Positions 12,359 through 24,138 of a DNA stretch of 64,000 bases are shown here, in pieces (the first letter of the stretch is position 1; the number at the start of each line of letters is the position of its first letter). The stretch spans positions 831,668-895,667 of the forward strand of contig BJOX01000139.1 of NCBI GenBank assembly GCA_009731375.1. Reading direction: 5' to 3'. The notes under the pieces were generated by a model. It did no database searches, had not been told where the DNA came from, and saw only the letters and a program-made list of their open reading frames with translations. The DNA comes from Paulinella micropora. Taxonomy: Eukaryota; Cercozoa; Imbricatea; Euglyphida. A program made the position numbers and the translations under genes.

Positions 12359-12389
<31 letters not shown>

Positions 12390-15300
12390 TAGTGCAGGAG
12401 GAGGGGAAGGAAGAGGATGAGGAGGAGAAGGAGAAGAAGAAGAAGAAGAAGAAGAAGAAGAAGAAGAAGATGGATTTTCCTCGTAATCTTCCATCAAATG
12501 TTTCACGTATTCTACCCCGTTTAGAGCGGCTGTGGCTTGCCAATCTGCTTGAATATCCTGTACATTACACATGCATGCATAAATATATATCAAAGGACCA
12601 GACATACATACATACATGCATATATGCTAAATAGTTAACACGACAGTAGACAGAAACATATCACTACGTGCATTCATTAAATACCTTTTTTGGTCGCCCG
12701 TTTTTTACGTGCACGAGTCTGATCGGTGCAGTTTTCTGCTTTCTCTGTGAAGTTCGAGGGATCCTTTCCTGCTTGAAGAAGCCCTGGTTGATGATGTTGT
12801 AGAGAGGTGTCTGCCAACGTTTCCTTGTCTTGGGTGGAACTGTCATGTAAGCAGCAAAAGCAGTTTCGAATATCTCACAGATTTTGTCCAAGTTTCCTTT
12901 GTAAAAACAAACACAGCAACATCAGTAAAATCTATATTCGTAAGAGATAAAACGCATATGCATTTGACTAGAAAACCTGATGGCCATTGCTAGCCTGATA
13001 GTCCTCTTCGTCAGATGACTCCGCATACAGGCTGTCGTCGTCGTCAGATTCATTTTCAATATCAGGCACATCAGACACATCCATTGTACCCCGCAACGTC
13101 TTGTATACTCGATCATCCGGCTCACCTTCCCATCCCCATTTCACCCACTGCGCTTGTGGATAGTGGACCAGTGGGTGATAATACACAACCTATACATATG
13201 TGTGTGTGTATGTGTGTGCCTGTCTATCAAAGTTTGTACAACCATTATGTACAGACAGATCCGTGGATCAGGATCATCACAAGTGCAGGTAGGACCATCT
13301 TCGCATACACCACCCAAGTTGATCTCGAAAACCTCTTTACCAAATTGGACAAAATATACACCATTTTCTACGTCTTGATGCGGATGATCTAGGAGGAGCT
13401 TATTTCGACAGCGAGTGGCAAGTTCAACTTGGTTGAAGCGAAGCTCTCTTTCTCTGGAAAGGTCAACGTCATACATTGCACGAGAAATCATGCGTTCCAT
13501 GCGAGCGATCAGGACCTTGTGAATGTATGTGTGAATGTGTGTATGTATGTACGTATGTATGTATGTATGTATGTATGTATGCATGCATGCATGTATGTAT
13601 GATGTATGTATGATGTATGGATGTATGTATGCATGTATGCATGATATGTGCGTCTGCATGCATGCATGTATGTACGTATGTATGTATGTATGTATGTATG
13701 TATGTATGTATGTATGTATGTATGTATGTATGTATGTATGTATGTATGTATATATGCATGCATGTATATATGTATGTATGTATGTATGCATGTATGCATG
13801 TATGCATGTATGTATGTATGTAATGTATGTACTATATGCACTGTATGTATTGTATGACCTTGTGCAGAGATTCGAGACGGCGATTCTTTTTGTTTCGCAA
13901 TGCCTGTTGAATCACTCACTGTATGTTTGTTTATGTATGTATATATGTATGTATGTATGTATGTATGCATGTACGTAAGATAATGCGAGTGTATATGTAT
14001 TAACTTGTTACCAATGTTTTCAAAATCCTATGCCACGACTCGATGTAGTTGTTGGTAAAAAAAACGAAGTCATGAATTCTCGGTACATAGCACCGTTGCC
14101 AGCGCTCCGCCCAGAAGCCGGTGAACCACTCATTCTGCATGTATGTATGGAACGCAGAATTACGCTTCTTGTCAACCTTGGATATCCACTGGAGAAACAG
14201 ATCCTTCAGCTCGAGGTACTCACTTGCAGACTTCGAATGGTGAAGCTTGCGGATCATTTTCATCACATCATCCACATCCTCCTGCGGAAACCTGTTCTTG
14301 GATGCAGTGAGCCATCTGTTACAATATGCACATATATTACACATGCAACTGAATGCAAGAGCATACCTGCGTATTGCTTGGGCAGAATGAAAGAAACAAA
14401 TGAAGATCTTAATATTCAAATTGTGTTTCTTCGCAAATATATCTGCACCTTTCGCCTCCATATCACATTTATCAATAGCCAAAAGTTCAGGATAGAAATC
14501 TGGCTCTTCCTTTCGCACGAAGTCCAGGAAATCAGCAATATCTTGAGCTTCTGTTCTTCCAATCACCATGTGAGCAATAGGAACTTCTTTTCTGGTGTCC
14601 TGCATACGTAATTATGCTATATGTCAGTACAAAACTATATATATATATATGCATATTTTAGTACCGTTGAGATCATCATGATAGTGTATAGCATATAGCC
14701 ATACTGGTTAACTTGACCCGTCCCATCCAGGAAGAAAGTCCTTCTTGACTTGTTGGCTTCCAAAAACTTCTTTTGCCACGGCGCCATCCACATAGAACGA
14801 AAATATACATTTCCTGTTCACGCACTGGTCATGCTGCCGTTTGTCCTGTGGTCTTGGACAGTCGCATTTCGGCTGGCGAAGTTGATGTTTCACATTAGCA
14901 GTGCCAGCTAGCAATTTCCTTGTTGCGATGAAATCGTCTTTGTCCAAACTCCACATTGCATTCTGGTCTCGCACATAATTGCGAAACATATCAGCAGATG
15001 GAGAGAATGCACTGCATCTTATGTATTCCGGTTTCCATGCACAAGATGGGCGCGGCGGTGGACCGCAAAGGCTAAAAATCTCGTGATCTTCCGAAACCAA
15101 AGCATCGCGCACTGCTGATATGTCTACTCCACCTCGCAAAGCATTTTGTATCTGAACAAACAAAACATAGACACACACACACAAATAGCTACTGCTGTCA
15201 GTATGTATATATATGTATATATATGTATATATTCATGAATGCATTGTATGTAATGATGTTGTATGTGTGAATGTAATACTGTACCCAACAATGAAGGCGA

Positions 15301-15476
15301 GGAGATAGTTCTTGGGGTATTTTGTACTCTGAAGCGTACTGCATGCAGAGCGGATCGTGTTCACCATAGGTAGTGACAGTGATCGTTCTCAGACGTGTTT
15401 GCTGCAAGCAGCTTGCCCCTCGAGGGCATGGTACATTCTCAACCTGTGACTTATTCTTAGCGCTTTTGTGCTTGCC

Positions 15477-15552
<76 letters not shown>

Positions 15553-15741
15553 CCTTGGCGTGTGATCTCGCATACACAAAGCTGTCTTTTGACAATCCAC
15601 GTATGTTTGCAACCAATATCAGTCAGTGTCTGAGACGATGCGAATCTTGTATTGGGAAGACGCTTCTGTCCTGTCTCATATACGTACATAGTGTATGTGT
15701 GTATGTATAAATATGTATGTGTATTTCTCTCTCTCTCTCTC

Positions 15742-15808
<67 letters not shown>

Positions 15809-16158
15809 GAGGTCTCTCGTCTTGTATGTGTGTGTGTATCCAATATATGTAATGTATGTATGTATGTATGTATGTATGTATGTATGTATATGTTACCTTT
15901 ATGCATGATCTTGAGAAAGTTGTGTAAAGGATGCCCCTGTCTTATGTTTGCTGCGTCTGCATCGTGCTGGAGGCGGGCCAACGCAGTTGTGTGCTCAATA
16001 CCAGATAGTGCACACCACACTTCCACCATCTTGTCCCACGCATGACGACTGAGAGTGTAGTTGTAGGTACGTAGGTAATTATTGTGATCTTCGAATGTCT
16101 CATCCAAACATACCAATTCCAGTTTCGGGTCAACTGAAGAAACTATTGAAAAAAACAA
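11901..16158 (-). CDS. MULE (Mutator-like) transposase gene, spliced
   Basis: Minus-strand exons joined by GT-AG introns encode a MULE-type DDE transposase. Exons I can place well are 15280-15480 and 15560-15680 (Cys-rich, FLYWCH-like start), 14665-15151, 14012-14599 (with a likely small intron at about 14316-14367), part of 13230-13520, 12977-13185, 12685-12896 and 11901-12557 (stop TAA). The three catalytic motifs are visible: DGTGQVN, the AIDKCD/CFFH region and TNNYIESWH. The last exon has poly-Ser tracts from a GAA repeat. One-base frame slips occur (at the T-run near 14765, and between exons near 12900), so the copy may be broken or the assembly imperfect. Several introns consist largely of microsatellite. 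Confidence 0.7.
13270..13520 (-). CDS. Exon with SWIM-like cysteines, downstream of the MULE core
   Basis: This minus-strand segment encodes about 80 residues rich in Arg and Glu, followed by VCEDGPTCTCDDPDP and a further Cys. MULE transposases usually carry a SWIM finger (CxCxnCxH) after the catalytic domain. Here the CxC and third Cys are present, but the expected His reads as Tyr in this frame. The position fits, but the missing His makes the assignment tentative. The flanking intron is a (TATG)n array at 13520-13830. Confidence 0.45.
14012..14599 (-). CDS. MULE transposase, core catalytic exon
   Basis: Clear splice signals bound this exon: an acceptor CAG before GACACC at the high end and a donor G^GTAACA at the low end. 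It carries the second catalytic Asp (AIDKCD), the family Cys-x2-His signature as CFFH, and the catalytic Glu in TNNYIESWHRILK, typical of Mutator-like transposases. An in-frame segment at about 14316-14367 has its own donor GTATGC and acceptor AACAG. Removing it would join the Arg-rich helix after CFFH to a Trp-Leu segment as in other family members. The neighbouring exon 14665-15151 supplies the first Asp. Confidence 0.75.
14665..15151 (-). CDS. MULE transposase, exon with first catalytic Asp
   Basis: The acceptor TTCAG precedes ATACAA at the high end and the donor CG^GTACTA closes the low end, both in phase with the core exon. The exon has a Cys-rich segment (KCDCPRP and a following QCVNRKC) and ends in the motif FFLDGTGQVNQYGY, the first catalytic Asp of MULEs. 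The frame of the Cys-rich part and the frame of the DGT motif differ by one base at a T5 run near 14765. This is either a homopolymer error or an inactivating indel. Confidence 0.65.
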
Positions 16159-16159
16159 A

Positions 16160-16977
<818 letters not shown>

Positions 16978-16980
<3 letters not shown>

Positions 16981-17519
16981 AATAAGGCGGGAACGCATGA
17001 TCTTATCGAATACTCCCATATCTTTCAAGCACGCAGCATAAGCAGCGAGCTGAAACCCCCCCTGGCCGTAGAGAATATCACGTACAGGGTACTTGCCTTC
17101 GAAAACTGCATGAAACTTTGCAGAAAGCTTGATGTGTTTGTCTGCTTGCACAGGGCTGTATGCCTTTGAGCATTTCAAATTCAAGAACAAAGTACGAAAC
17201 ACCATGCATGGGGGCGGGATGGAACTACAAGACATCACATGTCCCACACAAGTTTAGCTTCCTGCTCCAGACACTCCCTGCACAAGCACTGGTATCCAGC
17301 CCTCTGCTCGTTTTTGTTCATCTCTTAGCCACAGCCTTTTCGCAAGCGTTCTGTGTGAAGGATTAGCAATGCGCTCTTGCAAGAAATAATCAATGTGTTC
17401 TTGTTGACAAGGCGTACGGAGCCAGGAGGTCCTTGCAGCATCGATGATGATGCCTTTCTGCTTTCTTTCTTCTAACAGCCTATTTGCATGGTACATACAG
17501 ACAGTGCGTACCTATATAC

Positions 17520-17566
<47 letters not shown>

Positions 17567-17608
17567 CCTATCTATCTACCTATCTATCTATCTATCTATC
17601 TACCTATG

Positions 17609-17686
<78 letters not shown>

Positions 17687-17687
17687 C

Positions 17688-17728
<41 letters not shown>

Positions 17729-18040
17729 CCTACCTACCTACCTACCTACTTATCTATCCACAAGGAAACATATGCATACCTTGACAACTTTGTGTCGCGT
17801 TGCTTGAGAAAAGAGAATTTCTCTTTGAAAGAAGTGAAAGCGGTGGGAAGGAAGTGTGTGGTGACTCCTGAAGCAGGTCCACCGTGGAACCAGAAATAGG
17901 AATGTCCACTGCTAGCGTTGTCAACCACTTTCATGATCAGACCGTCTTGGCTGAATTCTGCAGTAGGTGGTTGTGTTCGCGGTTGAAACGCTGGCACGGA
18001 AGCTGGAGCTGGACCTGATGCTAAAGCTGGGACTGAAAAG

Positions 18041-18086
<46 letters not shown>

Positions 18087-19311
18087 AAGTAGTAGTAGCA
18101 GCAGCAGCATCAGGGAGAACAACAGTGCTGGTGATGTTGGCAGTGCGAAACATAGTGCATGGAGACAAAACTTTGACAGAAGGAAAAAGTGTAGGCACCA
18201 CAGACACGCACGCGGAGTCGAGTGTGTCTGTGTGTATCGCTCAAAAAGCAGTGTGTGCCACACTGAATCCTGTTCCAAATGTTAACCTTCATTTTGCATA
18301 GCTGACCAGGAGTGTGCACATATTTTTCTGTAATGTACACTCAGACGTGATAAAGCGCCTAGTACATGGTGCTTCGTGTGCATAGCGAACTCGTCAGAGC
18401 AATAGAGAAGTCTTGACAGTGAATGCCAGTCCTTACACGATGATGTGCGATGGGAAAATTGCAAAGTTGCAGCAAAGGTGGAAGTCGAAGTAGTAGTACT
18501 GTCGAAAGGTCGGTCGACAAGTGGCAGTGCGGATGCCTGGCCCCGTCGCGTTTGCACACCCATAGCCAACTCTTGAACGAACGTAAGTGGTTGCCTGGGA
18601 TCCTTCAGGACAGGTGCAGCGCGCGCGGCGGCCTCCGCGAATTCGTCCAACTCAGAAAGTGCGTACTTGGTGCCGATGTATTTCAGTGGGTAGATAAACA
18701 AATGCTTACACGCACCCGTGCTCTTGATCTTAATTTTCGTCAGACTGCCAGGTGTTGGGCTGCCCTGGTTGGGCCATACCAAATCTCCGTAAATGCAAAC
18801 TGCGATAGACACGTGATCTGCGCACAATTCAATGACGGAATGTCAGTGTTGCTATTTCAGAATAAAAAAATGGATGAACCACGAAGAACAGACTGCACGC
18901 GCCAAGCCCGTTGACTGTCACCAGAACGCACGATGACTACGACTTTCTTTTGTGACTCGCCACCTTCAAAGAGACCCGTGAACCCAGCTTCGTCCATGTC
19001 GCAAATCTAAACCAAGTGTCAGGTACCACGCTGCAGATATGAATGTTAAAGAGATGGTGCGCTTTACCCTGGCTGGCTTATATTTCAACAGAAAATCTTC
19101 CAGCTTCGTGAAGTAACTCAAGTATCCCCTTATGGGCCGGATGGAACGCAGGGATTCACGCTTTCTTACTTTGCGCAAGACCATGTTGATTCCCTGCTTC
19201 GTCTTTACACGTTGCTTCCAGCGCGTGTACCATGCATTGCTGGGAACACTGTCTGCGCCTCACCAGAAGCTATATTTGCAGCCTAATATTAAAAATATTT
19301 CAATATGTAAT

Positions 19312-19346
<35 letters not shown>

Positions 19347-19416
19347 AACACACACACACACACACACATGTTCAATGAAATCTTAGTCTCATATTCACGC
19401 TCCTTACCTGCATCAG

Positions 19417-19507
<91 letters not shown>

Positions 19508-19951
19508 TCCCTTCCTNNNNNNNNNNTCCACCTTGGACAGGTATGGAGCACCAGCAACTGTACCTGATTGTCTGAAGTCATCCGTGTCTGACATGAAGTG
19601 ACCATTTTTAAGATAGTATGTAACATGCTGCTTTAAAGTTTTCGCTGATATGTTCACTTGCGGTCCTGCAGACAAACATTTCTGCCGCATAGTTGATTCC
19701 CATGCACTCGGTGTTTCATCCTTCTCACTCGCACTCCGCAAGGTCATATTGCAATTGTTATCTTCCGAAATGTCGAGTACGATGCATACTCCACGTCGAG
19801 TAGCTTCCCGTGTTTCTAAAAGGGTACGTCACGTATTAGCACGTTCAGTTTTTTTCTGCTTGACGTTCAAGCGAGGAGAAGGGTTCAAGCGAGGAGAAGG
19901 ATGAGCAGTTGGCAAAGACGTTTCATTGAGTTCCGCTTTCCTTTTTGCCAT
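16978..19951 (-). CDS. Spliced minus-strand exon group, function unknown
   Basis: Minus-strand coding blocks lie at about 19560-19951 (start codon at 19951, a basic N-terminus), 19079-19260, 18990-18850, 18280-18830, 17800-18200, 17254-17496 and 16978-17230. They may be the 5' part of the MULE gene downstream or a separate gene. The block near 18990 starts with CDMDEAGF, reminiscent of the DE motif in DDE transposases, and the block near 17300 has a Cys cluster (CLCREC) in another frame. Near 19825 a stop is avoided only by a possible 27-nt intron with a CTAATAC-like branch site. Frame slips and a C-tract/gap at 19420-19526 prevent a full model. Confidence 0.45.
17520..17760. repeat. (TATC)n microsatellite in an intron
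   Basis: About 230 bases of TATC with occasional CTAC units lie between two minus-strand coding blocks and are best explained as intron filling. A similar GATA array lies at 15478-15552. Confidence 0.85.
19418..19516. repeat. Poly-C tract against a gap
   Basis: About 87 consecutive C bases run to a 10-base gap at 19517-19526. A tract like this causes sequencing stalls and probably explains the gap. Confidence 0.9.
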
Positions 19952-20014
19952 GGTCTATGTATTGCACAAAAAATCATATACACGTCTGCACGCATTAGGA
20001 TTATATATATATAT

Positions 20015-20423
20015 GATCATTTATGTTGGATAGACAGGTCTATGTTGTATATTATAAAACAAGCCTTAAAAAAGTAAAAAACCAACATAGGACATATAGA
20101 AAACATACATAAAAAATAAAAAAACATACTATTGTTTTACGAAAAAAACTACACATGAAGCACACTAAGAGAGATTTAGACAAAATAACGACAAAAACAC
20201 TATTTTATTTCATAAAATTGTATATATACTTCGTTTATATGGTTTTTGTCGTTATTTTGTCTAAATCTCTCTTAGTGTGCTTCATGTGTCGTTTTTTTCG
20301 TAAAACAAGGGTATGTTTTTTTATTTTTATGTATGTTTTCTATATGTCCTATGTTGGTTTTTACTTTTTTAAGGCTTGTTTTATAATATACAACATAGAC
20401 CTGTCTATCCAACATAAATGATC
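20015..20423. repeat. Left terminal 409 bp palindrome (hairpin-telomere-like)
   Basis: Arms 20015-20198 and 20242-20423 are near-perfect reverse complements, both ending in GATC. They are separated by a 43-nt asymmetric centre (20199-20241) with the internal core GTATATATAC. The innermost 45 bp of the arms match perfectly. The structure would fold as a single long hairpin, and its outer edge coincides with the end of the element. Confidence 0.93.
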
Positions 20424-20599
20424 ACACCACAAAAACGGGGGGAGGGGGGGGCGGACACTCACGAAGTGAGTGGCGGGGGGGGTNNNNNNNNNNAGTTGCT
20501 TAATTAATTCAATTAGCACACAATAAGGGCAAAAAAAACAGCAAGCGAGAGAGTGAATATAAGAGCAGGGCGAGTGATAATATCTTCTCTTGTTGCTGT

Positions 20600-20615
20600 C
20601 CGACCTTAAGATCGG
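20600..20615. promoter_or_regulatory. CCGACCTTAAGATCGG-type palindrome in the left repeat
   Basis: The left copy has one mismatch. The right copy at 43359-43374 reads CCGACCTTAAGGTCGG, a perfect 16-bp palindrome. Related GTCCGACC or GGTCGGAC half-sites recur in each terminal repeat (left near 20706 and 20793). This is a candidate binding site for a replication or end-processing protein; that role is inference. Confidence 0.5.
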
Positions 20616-21117
20616 CCGTGTCCTACCTTGTTTTTTAAACGTCTGCCACTTTTCTCTTATTAAATTTCTATTGTATAATTCTTCTTAGTATTACACCTGT
20701 CCGAGGTGTCCGACCTTTTATGAAAAAAAAGTAAATTTTTCTTCCTCCCCCCATTTTTTTATTGGGGACACAAAAAAGTTTTTGAAAAACAAGGTCGGAC
20801 TCGGCCAACCTATGACACGATTAATACTAAGACGATTTTCTTTCTCTCGGTTGCTTAATAACACTCTCAAAGTGGCCGACGTTGTTAAAACGACGATTTC
20901 AAGCGTCAAGAAAACCACACAAACAAACCACACAAACAAAAATAGTAAAAATGAATGAAAACACAAAAGCAAAACATAAATGACTTTAACCATTGTAAAA
21001 AAATAAAAAACCATAAAGGAAAACGAAATAAACGAGTAAAGCACCTCAAAAAGAAAACTCATCACATCGCTCCGCCAAAAGTAAAAAGGTAATGGACAAA
21101 AAAAATAAAAAAAATTA

Positions 21118-21200
21118 GATGGGAATTGAACCTACGACACAGAAAACTGAGTGTGAGCGCCCTGCACATTCATCTATGCGCACTTCATCTGAGACCACTG
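21118..21200 (-). other. tRNA-like remnant
   Basis: On the minus strand an A-box-like segment (TGGTCTCAGATGA), a GGGCGCTC segment and a B-box-like GGTTCAATTCC lie at tRNA-like spacing, followed by a run of T that could stop RNA polymerase III. I could not form a proper acceptor stem, and the T-stem has a mismatch. It may be a decayed tRNA or a pol III promoter remnant between the terminal repeat and the first gene. Confidence 0.3.
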
Positions 21201-21398
21201 CAACATTCGCAATCATAAAACTATATACATCCAACTTAAGAGATTATCTGAAAAAAAGGTGAAGTAGGAGCGACCAATGAAAAAAGGAAAAAAATAATTA
21301 TCAGCATTTAGTAAAAGTGTGCGGTTGAAAAGGTGCCGTGGAACCGCAGAACCGCATTACCGCATTACCGCATTACACAAGAACAACAACACACCATA

Positions 21399-21896
21399 AT
21401 GAGTGAGAACCTAGTTTCATTGGAAGATAGAAATGTTGAGGACTGGCTTGATATATTTGAAACTAATAAGGAAAGTAAAGCAAACCTCAAGTTGTCAAAG
21501 ATAAGATGTGAGGAAAGAATAAACAAAATGGATAAAGAAATCAAATTGATAGTCGAAAGAAAGAAACCAGACCAAGTAAAAATAGAAGCCATCGATAGGA
21601 TGTTGAATAGACTCAATAACGAAAGTATAAATGTGGAGAAGGATAGGCGATTTAATTTGAAGAGAAAGAAGAGGATGAGAAAGATTGAAAAGGAAAGAAA
21701 GATTTTTATGGTGTGGTATAATGAAAATAAAAAAGAATATAAGGGCGAGGTTCTCAAAAAGATACACGACGGCATAGAAAAAGAAGCACTATCATTCAAT
21801 CAATCTTTTATGAAATATATTGACTATGTCCCTAAAGTCAGCAATATAGAAAACAAAGGAGGTAATAGTAACAATAGTATGGAATTAAGTTTATAA
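21399..21896 (+). CDS. PLV hypothetical coiled-coil protein
   Basis: The start is the ATG at 21399, since the upstream in-frame extension begins only with GTG and runs through a short tandem repeat (CCGCATTA units, 21341-21375). The product of 165 residues is very rich in Lys, Glu and Arg with heptad-like spacing from about residue 30 to 140, so a long coiled coil is likely. There is no signal peptide or membrane segment. It is the first gene inside the left terminal repeat and reads inward in the same direction as the next three plus-strand genes. I do not recognise a family. Confidence 0.7.
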   Translation: MSENLVSLEDRNVEDWLDIFETNKESKANLKLSKIRCEERINKMDKEIKLIVERKKPDQVKIEAIDRMLNRLNNESINVEKDRRFNLKRKKRMRKIEKERKIFMVWYNENKKEYKGEVLKKIHDGIEKEALSFNQSFMKYIDYVPKVSNIENKGGNSNNSMELSL

Positions 21897-22116
21897 ATTG
21901 TCTTGTTTGTGTTGCGTGGTGCCTGCCTACACGCTCACCTCTCCTCAATCAACACGGCACACACTCACATACATAAGACAATATAATGCATTTTTGTTTT
22001 TGGTAGTCAAAAGCAAAAATATTAGTAAAAAGCACAGATTAGAGTATTTGATTAGAACGGCTTTTCGGGCACTACCCACACATGTGTTTTTGTGCTTTTT
22101 GATGTGTGGGTAGGTG

Positions 22117-22599
22117 ATGTCGGAGGAACTCGCCAGCGAGTTGGAGGCCATGGGGTTGCAACGCAACGATGAAGACGAAGAGGTTGAGGAGGAGGAGGAG
22201 GACAAAGCCGTAATGCCTTCGCCTTCGCCTTCGCCTTCGCCTTCGCCAGCGGATGAAAAGGACGTTGCTCCTCATCCGTGGAAGAACTTCAACGACATTC
22301 CCCCGCGAGTGGTTTTAACCACTACGGGGCGATTCGTTGAGATGTCAAAGGCTTTTGTGAAAGCCACAAAATCTATTAAATTGTTTGCGGGCAAAGCCTT
22401 GCACCGCGAAAAACCCGATTGCTTTTACGCAAGGGCAAAATATGATACAAGCATCAAAAATCCTTCGTACAAATACTATTTTCTTGTATCCAAGGGGAGT
22501 GGTGCGCAGGAGGAGTTGTTCATTTTCAACAGCCTTACTGCCTTGGCCAGATTGAATCACGAGGCAGCCCTGATCAATTGGGTCGTTCAAATTCGTTGA
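22117..22599 (+). CDS. PLV hypothetical protein with acidic and Pro-Ser linker
   Basis: The ATG at 22117 opens a 160-residue frame. Residues of about 15-35 are almost all Glu and Asp. They are followed by a Pro-Ser repeat encoded by a (CCTTCG)n run near 22218-22245. A compact folded part of about 110 residues follows, with several aromatic residues and a Lys-rich start. Base composition is more GC-rich than in the neighbours. Function is unknown. A DNA-binding or virion role is possible but not shown. Confidence 0.65.
   Translation: MSEELASELEAMGLQRNDEDEEVEEEEEDKAVMPSPSPSPSPSPADEKDVAPHPWKNFNDIPPRVVLTTTGRFVEMSKAFVKATKSIKLFAGKALHREKPDCFYARAKYDTSIKNPSYKYYFLVSKGSGAQEELFIFNSLTALARLNHEAALINWVVQIR
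22214..22247. repeat. (CCTTCG)n hexanucleotide run
   Basis: About five units inside the preceding gene encode the Pro-Ser linker. Slippage here would change length by two residues without breaking the frame. Confidence 0.8.
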
Positions 22600-22664
22600 T
22601 TAAATTTTTTTCTCTTTGATATTGTTTTAAAATAATTAAAATAATATAATTATATATAAGAGTA

Positions 22665-22907
22665 ATGGTAGATATTATAGCACGATTGCCGTATGATTTA
22701 CAAGAATATATTAAACTCTTTTTGTTTAATAGCGATTTACAAACGGACGATTACGAATTATGCGACAACTGCGGGCTTACTTTATCAGTTGTAGAAAGTC
22801 CAATAATTCACGCTCAGAATATCGAGTGGTATTTTAATTACTATTGTTTTTGCTCTAGAGAATGTGCCAGTGAATATTTTGAGTTAGAAAAAAATAGACT
22901 TGTCTAA
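22665..22907 (+). CDS. PLV small zinc-binding F-box-like protein (paralogue A)
   Basis: This 80-residue protein starts with a hydrophobic segment of F-box-like pattern (LPYDLQEYIKLFLF), followed by CDNCG and, near the C-terminus, CFCSREC. The four cysteines in CxxC...CxxxC spacing suggest a treble-clef or MYM/TRASH-like zinc site. The protein at 24245-24523 on the other strand has the same architecture (LPSDTVGYI, CNICG, CSIKC), so the two are paralogues flanking the recombinase gene. A TATA-like ATATATAAG lies just before the start. F-box proteins recruit SCF ubiquitin ligases; whether this one does is inference. Confidence 0.7.
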   Translation: MVDIIARLPYDLQEYIKLFLFNSDLQTDDYELCDNCGLTLSVVESPIIHAQNIEWYFNYYCFCSRECASEYFELEKNRLV

Positions 22908-22922
22908 TATATACCAACCAAG

Positions 22923-24138
22923 ATGTGGAGCGAAGATGACAAGAAGTTTGTTAGGCAGTTAAGAGTTGCTACTACCGAAAGTAAAATTTATGAAGTGGTG
23001 TCCATTTTCTACGATAGCAAATTAAAACCAAGTATAGCCTTTCATAATGCTATTATATCTTTATTTAGCACACCAACTAGTGATGAAGAGGTGCTTGAGG
23101 CACTTAAAGTAATATATCCAAAATATGCTATCGTGTATCCAAATTTGAATAGTAGGCGACAAAGATTTTCTGAGGTGAGAAAGAAAGCGATAGAGCCTTA
23201 CCAAAGTGAAAAAGTATATGAAATGAGCAAACTTGATAAGTATTTTAATCTAAATGAAGACGAGCGGATTGATATCGTTGAGGGATATAAGAAAGATGTC
23301 AAAGCCAAAAATGAACAAAAAATACAAATTGATGTCCGTGATGTAATGGCTAAAATGAACGATATGATATTAAGTAATGACCCTTATCTTAAACTACTTG
23401 CTTTGATGATAGCAATTGGAGCGAGGCCTGAGGAAATATTTGACAAAAACACATATGAATTAATACCAGATAAACCGAGTTGGTTGCGAGTGAATAACCT
23501 AGCGAAAAAGAGAGAAGGACAAAAAAAGAATTGGACTGAGAGGCCTGTTGTCCTTTTTACTCCCCAGTTTGTAATAGAACAAGTAAATTCAATACGAAAT
23601 CATTTCAAAAAGAAAAAAGCAGTTATCATCAACAGCGAAGGGGTGCTTGATAAACAAAAGAATAATGAATTAAACAAAAGGATTATCAAAATCTCCCCTT
23701 GGCTATCAGAAAACACGCAGAAAAGCAGTATGTTGCGAAAACTATATGCTAGTTTGTCGTATAGTAATTTTGCCAATCCGAAATTAGAGAATTTTAACAC
23801 GTGGGTAAGCAATGTATTGGGACACGGCGATATGCTCACTAGTTTTAGTTATAGTTGGGTTAATGTGGCCGACCCTGAAGAAATTAAGGCAGAAGGGATT
23901 AAAACAGAATTAGAGGAATTGAGACGCAAAATAGATTTATATTTGAATTTAAATAATACTAATGAAATTAAAAGCGAAAACGGAGACGAAGAATGTAGTT
24001 ATATACCATTAGGTAAAAGCGCTAGTAGAGAGGATAAGTATAAATTGCTTGAGCAGATTTATAATGATAACCCGAATATTACAAATACTAAACTACGAAA
24101 ATTAAGCGGGATTGGAGCCGTTATTGTCAATACGTTTA
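22923..24138 (+). CDS. Tyrosine recombinase, telomere-resolvase (protelomerase)-like
   Basis: The frame starts at ATG 22923 and runs into a 10-base gap after 405 residues. Catalytic residues line up as R168 (GARPEEI), K195 or K196 (NLAKKREG), R272 (MLRKLYASLSY), H301 (LGHGD) and Y310 (SFSYSW). The usual HxxR His is absent (Ser at that place). As I recall, telomere resolvases such as TelK also depart from His there, and the GxRPxEI, LAKKR and RKLYA blocks resemble that family more than phage integrases. An N-terminal helical region (1-130) and a C-terminal helix-turn-helix-like part (about 370-405) flank the core. It probably acts on the PLV ends: integration, hairpin formation or both. The resolvase assignment is inference; the tyrosine-recombinase assignment is firm. 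Confidence 0.8.

Larger units (their letters stand above)
20015..20901 (+). repeat. Left inverted terminal repeat of the PLV
   Basis: The sequence is repeated in inverted orientation at 43068-43950 with scattered mismatches. The outer half (20015-20423) is a palindrome. The inner half, after a G-tract and 10-base gap, contains several GTCCGACC/GGTCGGAC motifs, GC-rich islands in an AT-rich background, and ends near AACGACGATTT. Confidence 0.95.

Noticed and set aside
12263-12634. Plus-strand poly-Lys frame
   Set aside because: It is the opposite strand of the poly-Ser coding part of the MULE gene's last exon.
20155-20421. Plus-strand open frame in the left terminal repeat (and its mirror at 43593-43811)
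   Set aside because: It lies wholly inside the palindrome and reads as hydrophobic AT-rich translation; the palindromic structure explains it.
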